A DNA stretch of 64,000 nucleotides. Source: Burkholderiaceae bacterium. GTDB taxonomy: Bacteria > Pseudomonadota > Gammaproteobacteria > Burkholderiales > Burkholderiaceae_C. Below, in pieces: positions 22,512 to 30,927 of this stretch. The notes under the pieces were generated by a model that was not told where the DNA came from, ran no database searches, and saw only the letters and a list, made by a program, of their open reading frames with translations. The stretch lies in contig JACKLI010000001.1 in assembly GCA_024235995.1 (NCBI GenBank), positions 1,364,001-1,428,000 of the forward strand. The letters run 5' to 3'. Position numbers and translations under genes: made by a program. Position 1 is the stretch's first letter. Each line of letters opens with the position of its first letter.

Positions 22512-23171
22512 ATGAACATGAGCCTGACCGAACGCCGCCGTTTCCTGCAATCCACCGCCGCCGCCCTGGCGCTGCTGGCGGGCGCGCCCGCGGCGCGGGC
22601 CGCCGACGAGGCGCCCGACGCGATGATCGGCCGCCTGTCCAACGAGGTGCTGACCATCATCCGGGGCGACAAGGCGATCCAGAGCGGCGACATCGACCGC
22701 CTGATCGGCGTGGTCGACGGCAAGATCATGCCCAACGTCAACTTCGTGCGCATGACGGCCTCGGCCACCGGCCCGGCCTGGCGCCGCGCCACGCCCGAGC
22801 AGCGCCAGCAGCTGCAGGCGGCCTTCAAGGTGCTGCTGGTGCGCACCTACGCCGGCGCGCTCAAGCAGGTCAGCGACCAGAAGGTCGAGGTCAAGCCGCT
22901 GCGCGCCGGCGCCGACGACAAGGAGGTGACGGTGCGCACCGAGGTGGTCGGCCGGGGCGATCCGATCGAGCTGGACTACCGGCTGGAGCGCACGCCCGGC
23001 CAGGGCGCGGGCTGGAAGATCTACGACCTGAACGTGCTGGGCGTCTGGCTGGTGGCCAACTACCGCTCGCAGTTCGCCGAGCAGATCAACAAGTCGGGCA
23101 TTGACGGCCTGATCCAGGCGCTGGATGAGCGCAACCGCAGCAACGCGGCCGACAACAAGGCGTCGAAGTGA
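22512..23171 (+). CDS. mlaC: Mla periplasmic shuttle protein MlaC
   Basis: MlaC carries phospholipid across the periplasm between MlaA and MlaFED. The 219-residue protein has a signal peptide with a twin-arginine-like start (ERRRFLQSTAAALALLAG) cleaved near ARAA. The MlaC/Ttg2 domain follows, with VDGKIMPNVNFVRM near residue 77 and LLVRTYAGALKQV near residue 112. It ends LNVLGVWLVANYRSQF, typical of the family. Its stop overlaps the mlaB start (TGATG). Confidence 0.94.
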   Translation: MNMSLTERRRFLQSTAAALALLAGAPAARAADEAPDAMIGRLSNEVLTIIRGDKAIQSGDIDRLIGVVDGKIMPNVNFVRMTASATGPAWRRATPEQRQQLQAAFKVLLVRTYAGALKQVSDQKVEVKPLRAGADDKEVTVRTEVVGRGDPIELDYRLERTPGQGAGWKIYDLNVLGVWLVANYRSQFAEQINKSGIDGLIQALDERNRSNAADNKASK

Positions 23172-23452
23172 TGCTGGTGCTGCCCGCCGAGCTGACCCAC
23201 GCCCAGGCCCGTGCCGGGCTGGCGCTGCTGCGCCAGGCCGCGGCGGCCGAGCCAGGCCCCGAGGTCGTGGTCGACGCCACGGCGCTGGAGCGCTTCGATT
23301 CCTCGGCCCTGGCCGTATTGCTGGGCCTGCGCCGCAGCTGCCGGCACGCCGGCCACACGCTGCTCGTGCGGGGCCTGGCGCCGCGGCTGCGCACCCTGGC
23401 CGGCCTGTACGGCGTGGACGCGCTGCTGCCCGACGCCGCGCCGGCCGCCTGA
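23171..23452 (+). CDS. mlaB: STAS-domain protein MlaB
   Basis: This 93-residue single STAS domain supports assembly and activity of MlaFE in the cytoplasm. The core VVVDATALERFDSSALAVLLGLRR (residues 36-59) contains the conserved DSSAL turn. It starts by overlap with the mlaC stop and closes the mlaFEDACB run. Confidence 0.9.
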   Translation: MLVLPAELTHAQARAGLALLRQAAAAEPGPEVVVDATALERFDSSALAVLLGLRRSCRHAGHTLLVRGLAPRLRTLAGLYGVDALLPDAAPAA

Positions 23453-23493
23453 GCGGCGCCAAAAATCGCCAAAATCGTACAATCGAGGGCTTC

Positions 23494-24444
23494 ATGCCCG
23501 CGATCAGCTTTCAATCGGTTTCCAAGGTCTACGCCAGCACCGGGAAATCCGCTCTTCCCCCGTTCAAGGCCCTCGACGACGTCAGCTTCGACATCGAGGA
23601 GGGCGAGTTCTTCGGCCTGCTGGGCCCCAACGGCGCCGGCAAGACGACCCTGATCTCCATCCTGGCCGGGCTGGTGCGCGCCACCGGCGGGCGTGTGCTG
23701 GTGCACGGCTACGACGTGCAGAAGGACTTCGTGGCCGCGCGCCGGCACCTGGGCATCGTGCCGCAGGAGCTGGTGTTCGACCCCTTCTTCACCGTGCGCG
23801 AGGCGCTGCGCTTCCAGGCCGGCTACTTCGGCCTGCGCCACAGCGATGACTGGATCGACGAGCTGCTGGACGGCCTGGGCCTGGCCGACAAGGCCGGCGC
23901 CAACATGCGCCAGCTGTCGGGTGGCATGAAGCGGCGCGTGCTGGTGGGGCTGGCGCTGGTGCACAAGCCGCCCGTCATCGTGCTGGACGAGCCCACCGCG
24001 GGCGTCGACGTCGAGCTGCGCCAGACGCTGTGGCAGTTCATCTCCAACCTCAGCCGGCGCGGCCACACCGTGCTGCTGACCACGCACTACCTGGAGGAGG
24101 CCGAGGCGCTGTGCCAGCGCATCGCCATGCTCAAGCAGGGGCGCGTGATCGCGCTGGACCGCACCAGCGCGCTGCTCGCGAAGGCGGCGGCCAAGGTGCT
24201 GCACTTCAAGACCGACGACGCGCTGCCGCCCGAGCTGGCGGCGCAGGCGCGCGTCACGGGGCGCATCGTGGAGCTGCCGGCGCCCATGGCGGCCGAGGCG
24301 GAGCACCACCTGGCCGCGTTGCGCGAGGCCGGCGTACGCATCGAGGATCTGGAAATCCGCAAGGCCGACCTGGAGGACGTGTTCATCCAGCTGATGAGCG
24401 GCCCGGGCGCGCCGGCGGTGCCGGCGCTGGAGCACGCGCAATGA
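23494..24444 (+). CDS. ABC transporter ATP-binding protein (YadG-type)
   Basis: This 316-residue ATPase has Walker A GPNGAGKTT near residue 44, signature LSGGMKRRVLVGLAL, Walker B VIVLDEPTAGVD and switch histidine TTHYLEEAE. It resembles the YadG/drug-export type ATPases found with YadH-type permeases. The substrate is unknown. A TACAAT box at 23478-23483 lies only ten bases before the ATG, so the message may have a very short leader. The stop overlaps the permease start, so the pair should be co-translated. In this lineage the pair commonly follows the mla genes. Confidence 0.88.
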   Translation: MPAISFQSVSKVYASTGKSALPPFKALDDVSFDIEEGEFFGLLGPNGAGKTTLISILAGLVRATGGRVLVHGYDVQKDFVAARRHLGIVPQELVFDPFFTVREALRFQAGYFGLRHSDDWIDELLDGLGLADKAGANMRQLSGGMKRRVLVGLALVHKPPVIVLDEPTAGVDVELRQTLWQFISNLSRRGHTVLLTTHYLEEAEALCQRIAMLKQGRVIALDRTSALLAKAAAKVLHFKTDDALPPELAAQARVTGRIVELPAPMAAEAEHHLAALREAGVRIEDLEIRKADLEDVFIQLMSGPGAPAVPALEHAQ

Positions 24445-25265
24445 GCAACGGACAGGCCATCACCCCCGCGCCCCAGGGCGCGCGCCATCTGCACGCGCTG
24501 CCCGCGCCCGAGGACGGCTGGAAGATGCTGCTGGCCAAGGAGGTGCTGCGCTTTTGGCGCGTGGCCACGCAGACCATCGCCGCGCCGGTGCTCACCAGCG
24601 TGCTGTACCTGCTGATCTTCGGCCACGTGCTGGAAGGGCGCGTGCAGGTCTATCCCGGCGTGGGCTACGTGGCCTTCCTGGTGCCCGGCCTGGTGATGAT
24701 GAGCGTGCTGCAGAACGCCTTTGCCAACAGCGCCTCCAGCCTGGTGCAAAGCAAGATCATGGGCAACCTGGTGTTCCTGCTGCTGACGCCGCTGGGCGCC
24801 TGGCACTGGTTCGTCGCCTACGTGGGCGCCGCCCTGCTGCGCGGGCTGATGGTGGGCGTGGGCGTGTACCTGGTCACCCTGTGGTATGCACCGCCGCAGG
24901 CCGCAGCGGCGGGCTGGATCATCGCCTTTGCCGTGCTGGGGGCGCTGCTGATGGGCGTGCTGGGCCTGCTGGCCGGGCTGTGGGCCGACAAGTTCGACCA
25001 GATGGCGGTGTTCCAGAACTTCATCGTCATGCCCATGACCTTCCTGGCCGGTGTGTTCTACTCCATCCACACCCTGCCCGGCATGTGGCAGACGGTGAGC
25101 CGCTTCAACCCGTTCTTCTACATGATCGACGGCTTTCGCTACGGCTTCTTCGGCGTCAGCGACGTCTCGCCCTGGCTCAGCCTGGGCGTGGCCGTGGCCA
25201 GCGTGCTGGCGGTGTCGGCGCTGACGCTGCACCTGCTGAAGATCGGCTACAAACTCAGAAACTGA
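24441..25265 (+). CDS. ABC transporter permease (YadH-type, ABC-2)
   Basis: This 274-residue ABC-2 family permease has six hydrophobic segments, spread from about residue 45 to the C-terminus. Family motifs include LVPGLVMMSVLQNAF near residue 78, and GVFYSIHTLPGMWQTVSRFNP and YMIDGFRYGFFG near residues 200-235. It forms an exporter with the preceding ATPase; cargo is unknown. Its ATG overlaps the ATPase stop. Confidence 0.88.
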   Translation: MSNGQAITPAPQGARHLHALPAPEDGWKMLLAKEVLRFWRVATQTIAAPVLTSVLYLLIFGHVLEGRVQVYPGVGYVAFLVPGLVMMSVLQNAFANSASSLVQSKIMGNLVFLLLTPLGAWHWFVAYVGAALLRGLMVGVGVYLVTLWYAPPQAAAAGWIIAFAVLGALLMGVLGLLAGLWADKFDQMAVFQNFIVMPMTFLAGVFYSIHTLPGMWQTVSRFNPFFYMIDGFRYGFFGVSDVSPWLSLGVAVASVLAVSALTLHLLKIGYKLRN

Positions 25266-25270
25266 TATCC

Positions 25271-25513
25271 ATGGACGCTGAACAAATCCGACAACTCATC
25301 GCCGCCGCCCTGCCCTGCGAGCACCTGCAGGTGGAGGGCGACGGCCGCCACTGGTTCGCCGTCATCGTCTCGCCCCAGTTCGAGGGCAAGCGCACCATCG
25401 CGCGCCACCAGATGGTGTATGCCACGCTGGAAAGCCAGATGCAGTCCGAGGCGGTGCACGCGCTGTCCATGCGCACCTTCACGCCCGCCGAATGGGCGGC
25501 CGCGGGCCAGTAA
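25271..25513 (+). CDS. BolA family protein (IbaG-like)
   Basis: This 80-residue protein of the BolA/IbaG family is a partner of monothiol glutaredoxins in iron-sulfur handling. The fold's marker is GKRTIARHQMVYATL near residue 38, with the likely cluster-ligand histidine in ARHQM. It starts 5 bases after the permease. murA follows after a repeat-containing gap, an order common in proteobacteria (yrbA-murA). Confidence 0.88.
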   Translation: MDAEQIRQLIAAALPCEHLQVEGDGRHWFAVIVSPQFEGKRTIARHQMVYATLESQMQSEAVHALSMRTFTPAEWAAAGQ

Positions 25514-25521
25514 TACTCCAT

Positions 25522-25573
25522 ATTCGATAGCTGATGGCGCTTGTTTGATGGGCGCTGGAGGCCGATTTGACTG
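25522..25573 (+). repeat. Dispersed Comamonadaceae-type repeat, copy 2
   Basis: This begins ATTCGATAGCTGATGGCGC and ends GGGCGCTGGAGGCCGATTTG. It is one of the two best preserved copies; compare 53429-53481, which matches over nearly the whole length. It fills the gap between bolA and murA. Confidence 0.75.
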
Positions 25574-25589
25574 AAAAATAACGGCCACA

Positions 25590-26863
<1,274 letters not shown>

Positions 26864-26867
<4 letters not shown>

Positions 26868-26899
26868 TCACGCTTGAAAAACAGGAGACGCAATCGTGA
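26864..26899 (+). other. Eleven-codon frame linking murA to hisG
   Basis: The ATG overlaps the murA stop (ATGA) and the stop overlaps the hisG start (GTGA). The first four codons (MITL) repeat the true start of HisG, and the 12 bases TGATCACGCTTG occur at 26865 and again at 26897. It may be a duplicated hisG start that now acts as a translational relay, or simply a duplication trace. Confidence 0.4.
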
Positions 26900-27543
26900 T
26901 CACGCTTGCTTTGTCCAAGGGCCGCATCTTCGACGAAACCCTGCCGCTGCTGGCGGCCGCCGGCATCACGGTGACGGAAGACCCGGAGACCTCGCGCAAG
27001 CTCATCCTGGCCACCAACCGGCCCGAGGTGCGCGTGGTGCTGGTGCGCGCCACCGACGTGCCCACCTACGTCGAATACGGCGGCGCCGACCTGGGCGTGA
27101 CCGGGCTGGACGTGCTGATCGAGCACGGCGGCGCGGGCCTGTACCAGCCGCTGGATTTGCGCATCGCCAAGTGCCACATGGCCGTGGCCGCGCCCGAGGG
27201 CTTCGACTACGCCAGCGCCGTGCGCCAGGGCAGCCGCATCACCGTGGCCACCAAGTACCCGGCCATCGCGCGGCGCTTTTTTGCCGACAAGGGCGTGCAC
27301 GTGGACCTGGTCAAGCTCTACGGCAGCATGGAGCTGGCGCCGCTCACCGGCCTGGCCGAGGCCATCGTCGACCTGGTCAGCACCGGCAAGACCCTCAAGG
27401 CCAACCACCTGGTCGAGGTCGAGCACATCATGGACATCAGCTCGCGCCTGGTGGTCAACCAGGCGGCGCTCAAGCTCAAGACCGCGGCCATGCGCCCCAT
27501 CATCGATGCCTTTGCGGCCGCGGTGTCGCCGGAGGTGATATGA
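26896..27543 (+). CDS. hisG: ATP phosphoribosyltransferase catalytic subunit (short form)
   Basis: HisG joins ATP and PRPP in the first step of histidine synthesis. This 215-residue protein is the short form that lacks the C-terminal regulatory domain and needs HisZ, which is not in this window. The start MITLALSKGRIFDETLPLL is characteristic, and the phosphate loop is in AEAIVDLVSTGKTLKANHL near residue 155. The start is GTG with CAGGAGA eight bases upstream. The stop overlaps hisD. Confidence 0.96.
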   Translation: MITLALSKGRIFDETLPLLAAAGITVTEDPETSRKLILATNRPEVRVVLVRATDVPTYVEYGGADLGVTGLDVLIEHGGAGLYQPLDLRIAKCHMAVAAPEGFDYASAVRQGSRITVATKYPAIARRFFADKGVHVDLVKLYGSMELAPLTGLAEAIVDLVSTGKTLKANHLVEVEHIMDISSRLVVNQAALKLKTAAMRPIIDAFAAAVSPEVI

Positions 27544-28859
27544 ACTTGATAGCTGCTCCCGCGCGTCTTTCAACGGCCGAGGTCGATTTCGAGTCCAAAT
27601 TCCAGCAGCGCCTGCACTGGAGCGCCGAGCAGGACGCCGCCATCGAGCAGCGCGTGGCCGCTATCCTGGCCGACGTGCGCGCGCGCGGCGACGCGGCGGT
27701 GCTGGAATACACCGTGCGCTTCGACGGCGTGAGCGCGGCCAGCATGGGCGCGCTGCAGCTCAAGGCCGACGAGCTGGCCGCCGCCTTCGACGGCCTGCCC
27801 ACCGAGCAGCGCCAGGCGCTGCAGGCCGCCGCCGGGCGCATCCGCCGCTTTCACGAGTGGCAAAAGACCCAGGGCGGCGAGACGGCCAGCTACCGCGACG
27901 AGGACGGCACCCTGCTGGGCCAGAAGGTCACGCCGCTGGACCGCGTGGGCATCTACGTGCCTGGCGGCAAGGCCGCCTACCCCAGCAGCGTGCTGATGAA
28001 CGCCATCCCCGCGCACGTGGCCGGCGTGCGCGAGATCATCATGGTGGTGCCCACGCCCAAGGGTGACAAGAACCCGCTGGTGCTGGCCGCGGCGCACGTG
28101 GCCGGCGTCACGCGCGCCTTCACCGTCGGCGGCGCGCAGGCGGTGGCGGCGCTGGCCTATGGCACGGCCGCCATCCCCAAGGTCGACAAAATCACCGGCC
28201 CCGGCAACGCGTACGTCGCCAGCGCCAAGAAGCGCGTGTTCGGCCAGGTCGGCATCGACATGATCGCCGGGCCCAGCGAAATCCTGGTGCTGGCCGACGG
28301 CAGCACGCCCGCCGAGTGGGTGGCGATGGACCTGTTCAGCCAGGCCGAGCACGACGAGCTGGCGCAGGCCATCCTGCTCAGCCCCGACGCCGCCTACATC
28401 GAGCAGGTGCAGGCGGCGATGAGCCGCCTGCTGCCCACGCTGCCGCGCGCGCCGATCATCGCCAGCAGCCTGGCGGGCCGCGGCGCGCTCATCCACACGC
28501 GCAGCATGGAGGAGGCCTGCACCCTGGCCAACCGCATCGCGCCCGAGCACCTGGAGGTGGCCAGCCGCACGCCCCACCGCTGGGAGCCGCTGCTGCGCCA
28601 TGCCGGCGCCATCTTCCTGGGTGCCTACACCAGCGAAAGCCTGGGCGACTACTGCGCCGGCCCCAACCACGTGCTGCCCACCAGCGGCACGGCGCGCTTC
28701 TCGTCGCCGCTGTCGGTGTACGACTTTCAAAAACGCACCAGCCTGATCGAGGTGAGCGAGGCCGGCGCGCAGGCCATCGGCCGCATCGCCAGCGTGCTGG
28801 CGCATGGCGAGGGGCTGCAGGCGCATGCCCGGGCGGCGGAGCTGCGCTTGAAGTCCTGA
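27540..28859 (+). CDS. hisD: Histidinol dehydrogenase
   Basis: HisD catalyses the last two oxidations, histidinol to histidine, using NAD and zinc. The 439-residue protein has YVPGGKAAYPSSVLMNAIPA near residue 137, TGPGNAYVASAKKRVFG near 219, and DMIAGPSEILVLAD then QAEHDE near residue 265 (metal region). The ATG overlaps the hisG stop. The first codons (NLIAAPARLST) derive from DNA that resembles the dispersed repeat. hisC does not follow directly: a 2-kb insertion separates them. Confidence 0.96.
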   Translation: MNLIAAPARLSTAEVDFESKFQQRLHWSAEQDAAIEQRVAAILADVRARGDAAVLEYTVRFDGVSAASMGALQLKADELAAAFDGLPTEQRQALQAAAGRIRRFHEWQKTQGGETASYRDEDGTLLGQKVTPLDRVGIYVPGGKAAYPSSVLMNAIPAHVAGVREIIMVVPTPKGDKNPLVLAAAHVAGVTRAFTVGGAQAVAALAYGTAAIPKVDKITGPGNAYVASAKKRVFGQVGIDMIAGPSEILVLADGSTPAEWVAMDLFSQAEHDELAQAILLSPDAAYIEQVQAAMSRLLPTLPRAPIIASSLAGRGALIHTRSMEEACTLANRIAPEHLEVASRTPHRWEPLLRHAGAIFLGAYTSESLGDYCAGPNHVLPTSGTARFSSPLSVYDFQKRTSLIEVSEAGAQAIGRIASVLAHGEGLQAHARAAELRLKS

Positions 28860-28883
28860 CCGGCCGGGCCCGCGGCGCGGGGC

Positions 28884-28911
28884 TTGACAGCGCGCCCGAA
28901 TCGGGTAGCGT
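28884..28911 (+). promoter_or_regulatory. Predicted sigma-70 promoter for the YIP1 gene
   Basis: A perfect -35 box TTGACA (28884-28889) is separated by 16 bases from TAGCGT (28906-28911). It lies 30 bases before the YIP1-family start, giving that gene its own promoter inside the his operon. Confidence 0.5.
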
Positions 28912-28940
28912 GGGCTGATTTCCAGAGAAGGAGGTCTGCC

Positions 28941-30170
28941 ATGTCTCTCGTCGATCGCGTCAAAGGCATCCTGCTCGACCCCCGGCGCACCTGGCCTGTC
29001 ATCGAGGCCGAGTCCACCAGCACGGCCGAGCTGTACCGCGGCTACCTGGTGTGGCTGGCGGCCATCCCGGCGGTGTGCGGCTTCATCGGCCTGTCGCTGA
29101 TCGGCATCGGCGGCTTCGGCTTCACGGTGCGGGTGCCGCTGCTGATGGGGCTGGGCAACCTGGTGGTGTCGTACGTGCTCAGCCTGGTGGGGGTGTTCGT
29201 GCTGGCGCTCATCGTCGATGCGCTGGCGCCCACTTTCGGGGGCACGCGCAGCTCCATTCAGGCGCTCAAGCTGACGGTGTACGCCAGCACGGCGGCGCTG
29301 GTGGGCGGCGTGTTCAGCCTGCTGCCCATGCTGTCCATCCTGGGGCTGCTGGCGGCGCTGTATTCGGTCTACCTGATCTACACCGGGCTGCCGGTGCTGA
29401 TGAAAAACCCGCCTGAAAAGTCGCTGGCCTACACCGCGGTGGTGATCGTGGCCGGCATCGTGATGGGGCTGGTGATCGGCGCCATCAGCGCGCTGTTCCG
29501 GCCGCACCATGGCATGGTGGGGGCCGGCGGCGCGGGGGTGTCCATCACCACGCCGCAGGGCAAGGTGTCCATCGATACGGCGGCGCTCGAGGCCGCCGGC
29601 AAGAAGATGCAGGAGGCCACGCGCCAGATGGAGCAGGCGCAACAAGGCGGCAAGCCGGCCGATGCCGCGGCCGCCGCCGGGCAGGCCGCGGCTGCGGCCA
29701 TGGGCGCGCTGGGCGGCGCGCAGGGCAGCGTCGGGGTGCCGGCGCTCAAGGCCGCGCTGCCCGACCAGCTGGGCGGCCTGCCGCGCACCGCGCTGGAGGT
29801 GCAGAACAACCAGGCCATGGGCGTGGCCATGGGCCAGGCGCGGGCCGAATACGGCAGCGCGGGCAAGCGCCTGCGGGTGGAGATCATCGACATGGGCGGC
29901 CTGTCGGGCCTGGCGCAGATGGCCGGCCTGGTGCAGGGCGAGAAGGAAAGCGATGGCCGCATCGAGAAAACCTGGCAGTCCGGCGGGCGCACCCTGATGG
30001 AGGAATATCACAAGGACGGCAGCCAGGCCGAGGCCAAGACCATCCTCAAGAACGGCCTGGTGGTGAGCGTGGAGGGCACCGGCGTGCCGATCGACGGCGT
30101 GCGCGCCGCCCTGGGCCAGCTCGACCTGGCGGCGCTGGAAGGCCTGGCGCGCACGGCGCAGCAAAAATAA
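28941..30170 (+). CDS. YIP1-family membrane protein with long C-terminal domain
   Basis: The 409-residue protein has a YIP1 N-terminal half: SLVDRVKGILLDPRRTWPVIEAE, then about five membrane segments between residues 35 and 190. A soluble C-terminal half of about 220 residues follows. It begins with an Ala/Gln-rich helical stretch and ends in a domain containing KRLRVEIIDMGGLSGLAQMAG. YIP1-family proteins are poorly understood in bacteria. The ribosome site AAGGAGGT is near perfect. The TAA stop is the first three bases of a RAYT-type repeat, so the original C-terminus may have been altered. The gene breaks the his operon between hisD and hisC. Confidence 0.75.
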   Translation: MSLVDRVKGILLDPRRTWPVIEAESTSTAELYRGYLVWLAAIPAVCGFIGLSLIGIGGFGFTVRVPLLMGLGNLVVSYVLSLVGVFVLALIVDALAPTFGGTRSSIQALKLTVYASTAALVGGVFSLLPMLSILGLLAALYSVYLIYTGLPVLMKNPPEKSLAYTAVVIVAGIVMGLVIGAISALFRPHHGMVGAGGAGVSITTPQGKVSIDTAALEAAGKKMQEATRQMEQAQQGGKPADAAAAAGQAAAAAMGALGGAQGSVGVPALKAALPDQLGGLPRTALEVQNNQAMGVAMGQARAEYGSAGKRLRVEIIDMGGLSGLAQMAGLVQGEKESDGRIEKTWQSGGRTLMEEYHKDGSQAEAKTILKNGLVVSVEGTGVPIDGVRAALGQLDLAALEGLARTAQQK

Positions 30171-30184
30171 TCGGGGTCAGATCA
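30168..30184 (+). repeat. RAYT-associated repeat, copy C
   Basis: It reads TAATCGGGGTCAGATCA. Its first three bases form the stop codon of the YIP1-family gene. It differs at one position from copy A at 7653-7669 and is in the opposite orientation. Confidence 0.75.
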
Positions 30185-30189
30185 CAAAA

Positions 30190-30206
30190 TAATCGGGGTC
30201 AGATTA
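30190..30206 (+). repeat. RAYT-associated repeat, copy D
   Basis: It reads TAATCGGGGTCAGATTA, a direct repeat of copy C 22 bases downstream. The pair lies in an AT-rich gap in front of the toxin-antitoxin genes. Confidence 0.74.
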
Positions 30207-30216
30207 CCATTTAAAA

Positions 30217-30247
30217 ACACGAATTTCGTGTAACACGAAATTCGTGT
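30217..30247 (+). promoter_or_regulatory. Tandem palindromic operator of the toxin-antitoxin pair
   Basis: Two perfect 15-base palindromes, ACACGAATTTCGTGT (30217-30231) and ACACGAAATTCGTGT (30233-30247), are separated by one base. They would place two repressor dimers side by side. A possible promoter (TTTCGT at 30224 and TAGACT at 30247, 17 bases between) overlaps them. Autoregulation by the ribbon-helix-helix antitoxin is the likely role. Confidence 0.75.
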
Positions 30248-30259
30248 AGACTGGGTGAC

Positions 30260-30496
30260 ATGAAGAACGTCACCATCACCGTGGAGGACAGCGTGCTCGA
30301 ATGGGCGCGGGTGGAGGCGGCCAAGCGCGGCAGCAGCGTCTCGCGCATGGTGGGCGAGCTGCTGGCCGAGAAAATGCGCCAGGAAGACGCCTACGCGCAG
30401 GCGATGCGCGATGCGCTGCGCTTCGAGTCCTGGGGCGCGAGCGACGGCCCCTACCTGACCCGCGACGAGATGTATGAGCGCGCTCGTTTTCGTTGA
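30260..30496 (+). CDS. Ribbon-helix-helix antitoxin (VapB-like)
   Basis: This 78-residue protein starts KNVTITVEDSVLEWARVEAAKRGSSVSRMVGELLAEKM, a ribbon-helix-helix DNA-binding domain of the CopG/Arc type. An acidic and aromatic tail (FESWGASDGPYLTRDEMYERARF) should wrap around the toxin. The gene overlaps the PIN toxin gene by 23 bases, the usual arrangement of type II modules. Tandem palindromes lie directly upstream. Confidence 0.85.
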   Translation: MKNVTITVEDSVLEWARVEAAKRGSSVSRMVGELLAEKMRQEDAYAQAMRDALRFESWGASDGPYLTRDEMYERARFR

Positions 30497-30926
30497 TACC
30501 AACGTCTTTCTCTACACGGTCGACGAGCGCGACCTGCCCAAGCAGGCGCGCGCGCGCGAGTGGGTGCGCTGGTGCTGGCTGAACGCGGCCGGGCGCATCA
30601 GCTCGCAGGTGCTCAACGAGTTCTACAACAACGCCATCACCCAGTTTCGCAGCGTGATGCCGGTGCAGCAGGCGCGCGCGCAGGTGCGCAACCTGCGCCA
30701 GTGGCAGCCCCCGCACCTGGACACCTACGTGATCGACGGCGCCTGGGCGCTGCAGGACCGCTACGCGCTCAGCTACTGGGACGCGCTGATCGTTTCTGCC
30801 GCTCAGCAGCAGGGCTGCCGCTACCTGCTGAGCGAGGATTTGCAGCACCGGCAGCGCTTCGAGACCGTGCAGGTGATCGACCCATTCCGGGTGGGCCCGG
30901 ACGAATTGCCACCAAGTGAAGATTGA
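30474..30926 (+). CDS. PIN-domain toxin (VapC-like ribonuclease)
   Basis: The 150-residue PIN-domain protein retains the acidic active-site pattern: FVDTNVFLY (Asp near residue 8), QVLNEFYN (Glu near 46) and SYWDALIVSAA (Asp near 102), with a fourth acidic residue in LLSEDLQ. VapC toxins cleave tRNA or rRNA when free of antitoxin. All catalytic positions seem present, so it is probably active. Its stop is one base before the hisC start, so hisC must rely on transcription or translation through this module. Confidence 0.87.
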   Translation: MSALVFVDTNVFLYTVDERDLPKQARAREWVRWCWLNAAGRISSQVLNEFYNNAITQFRSVMPVQQARAQVRNLRQWQPPHLDTYVIDGAWALQDRYALSYWDALIVSAAQQQGCRYLLSEDLQHRQRFETVQVIDPFRVGPDELPPSED

Positions 30927-30927
30927 C

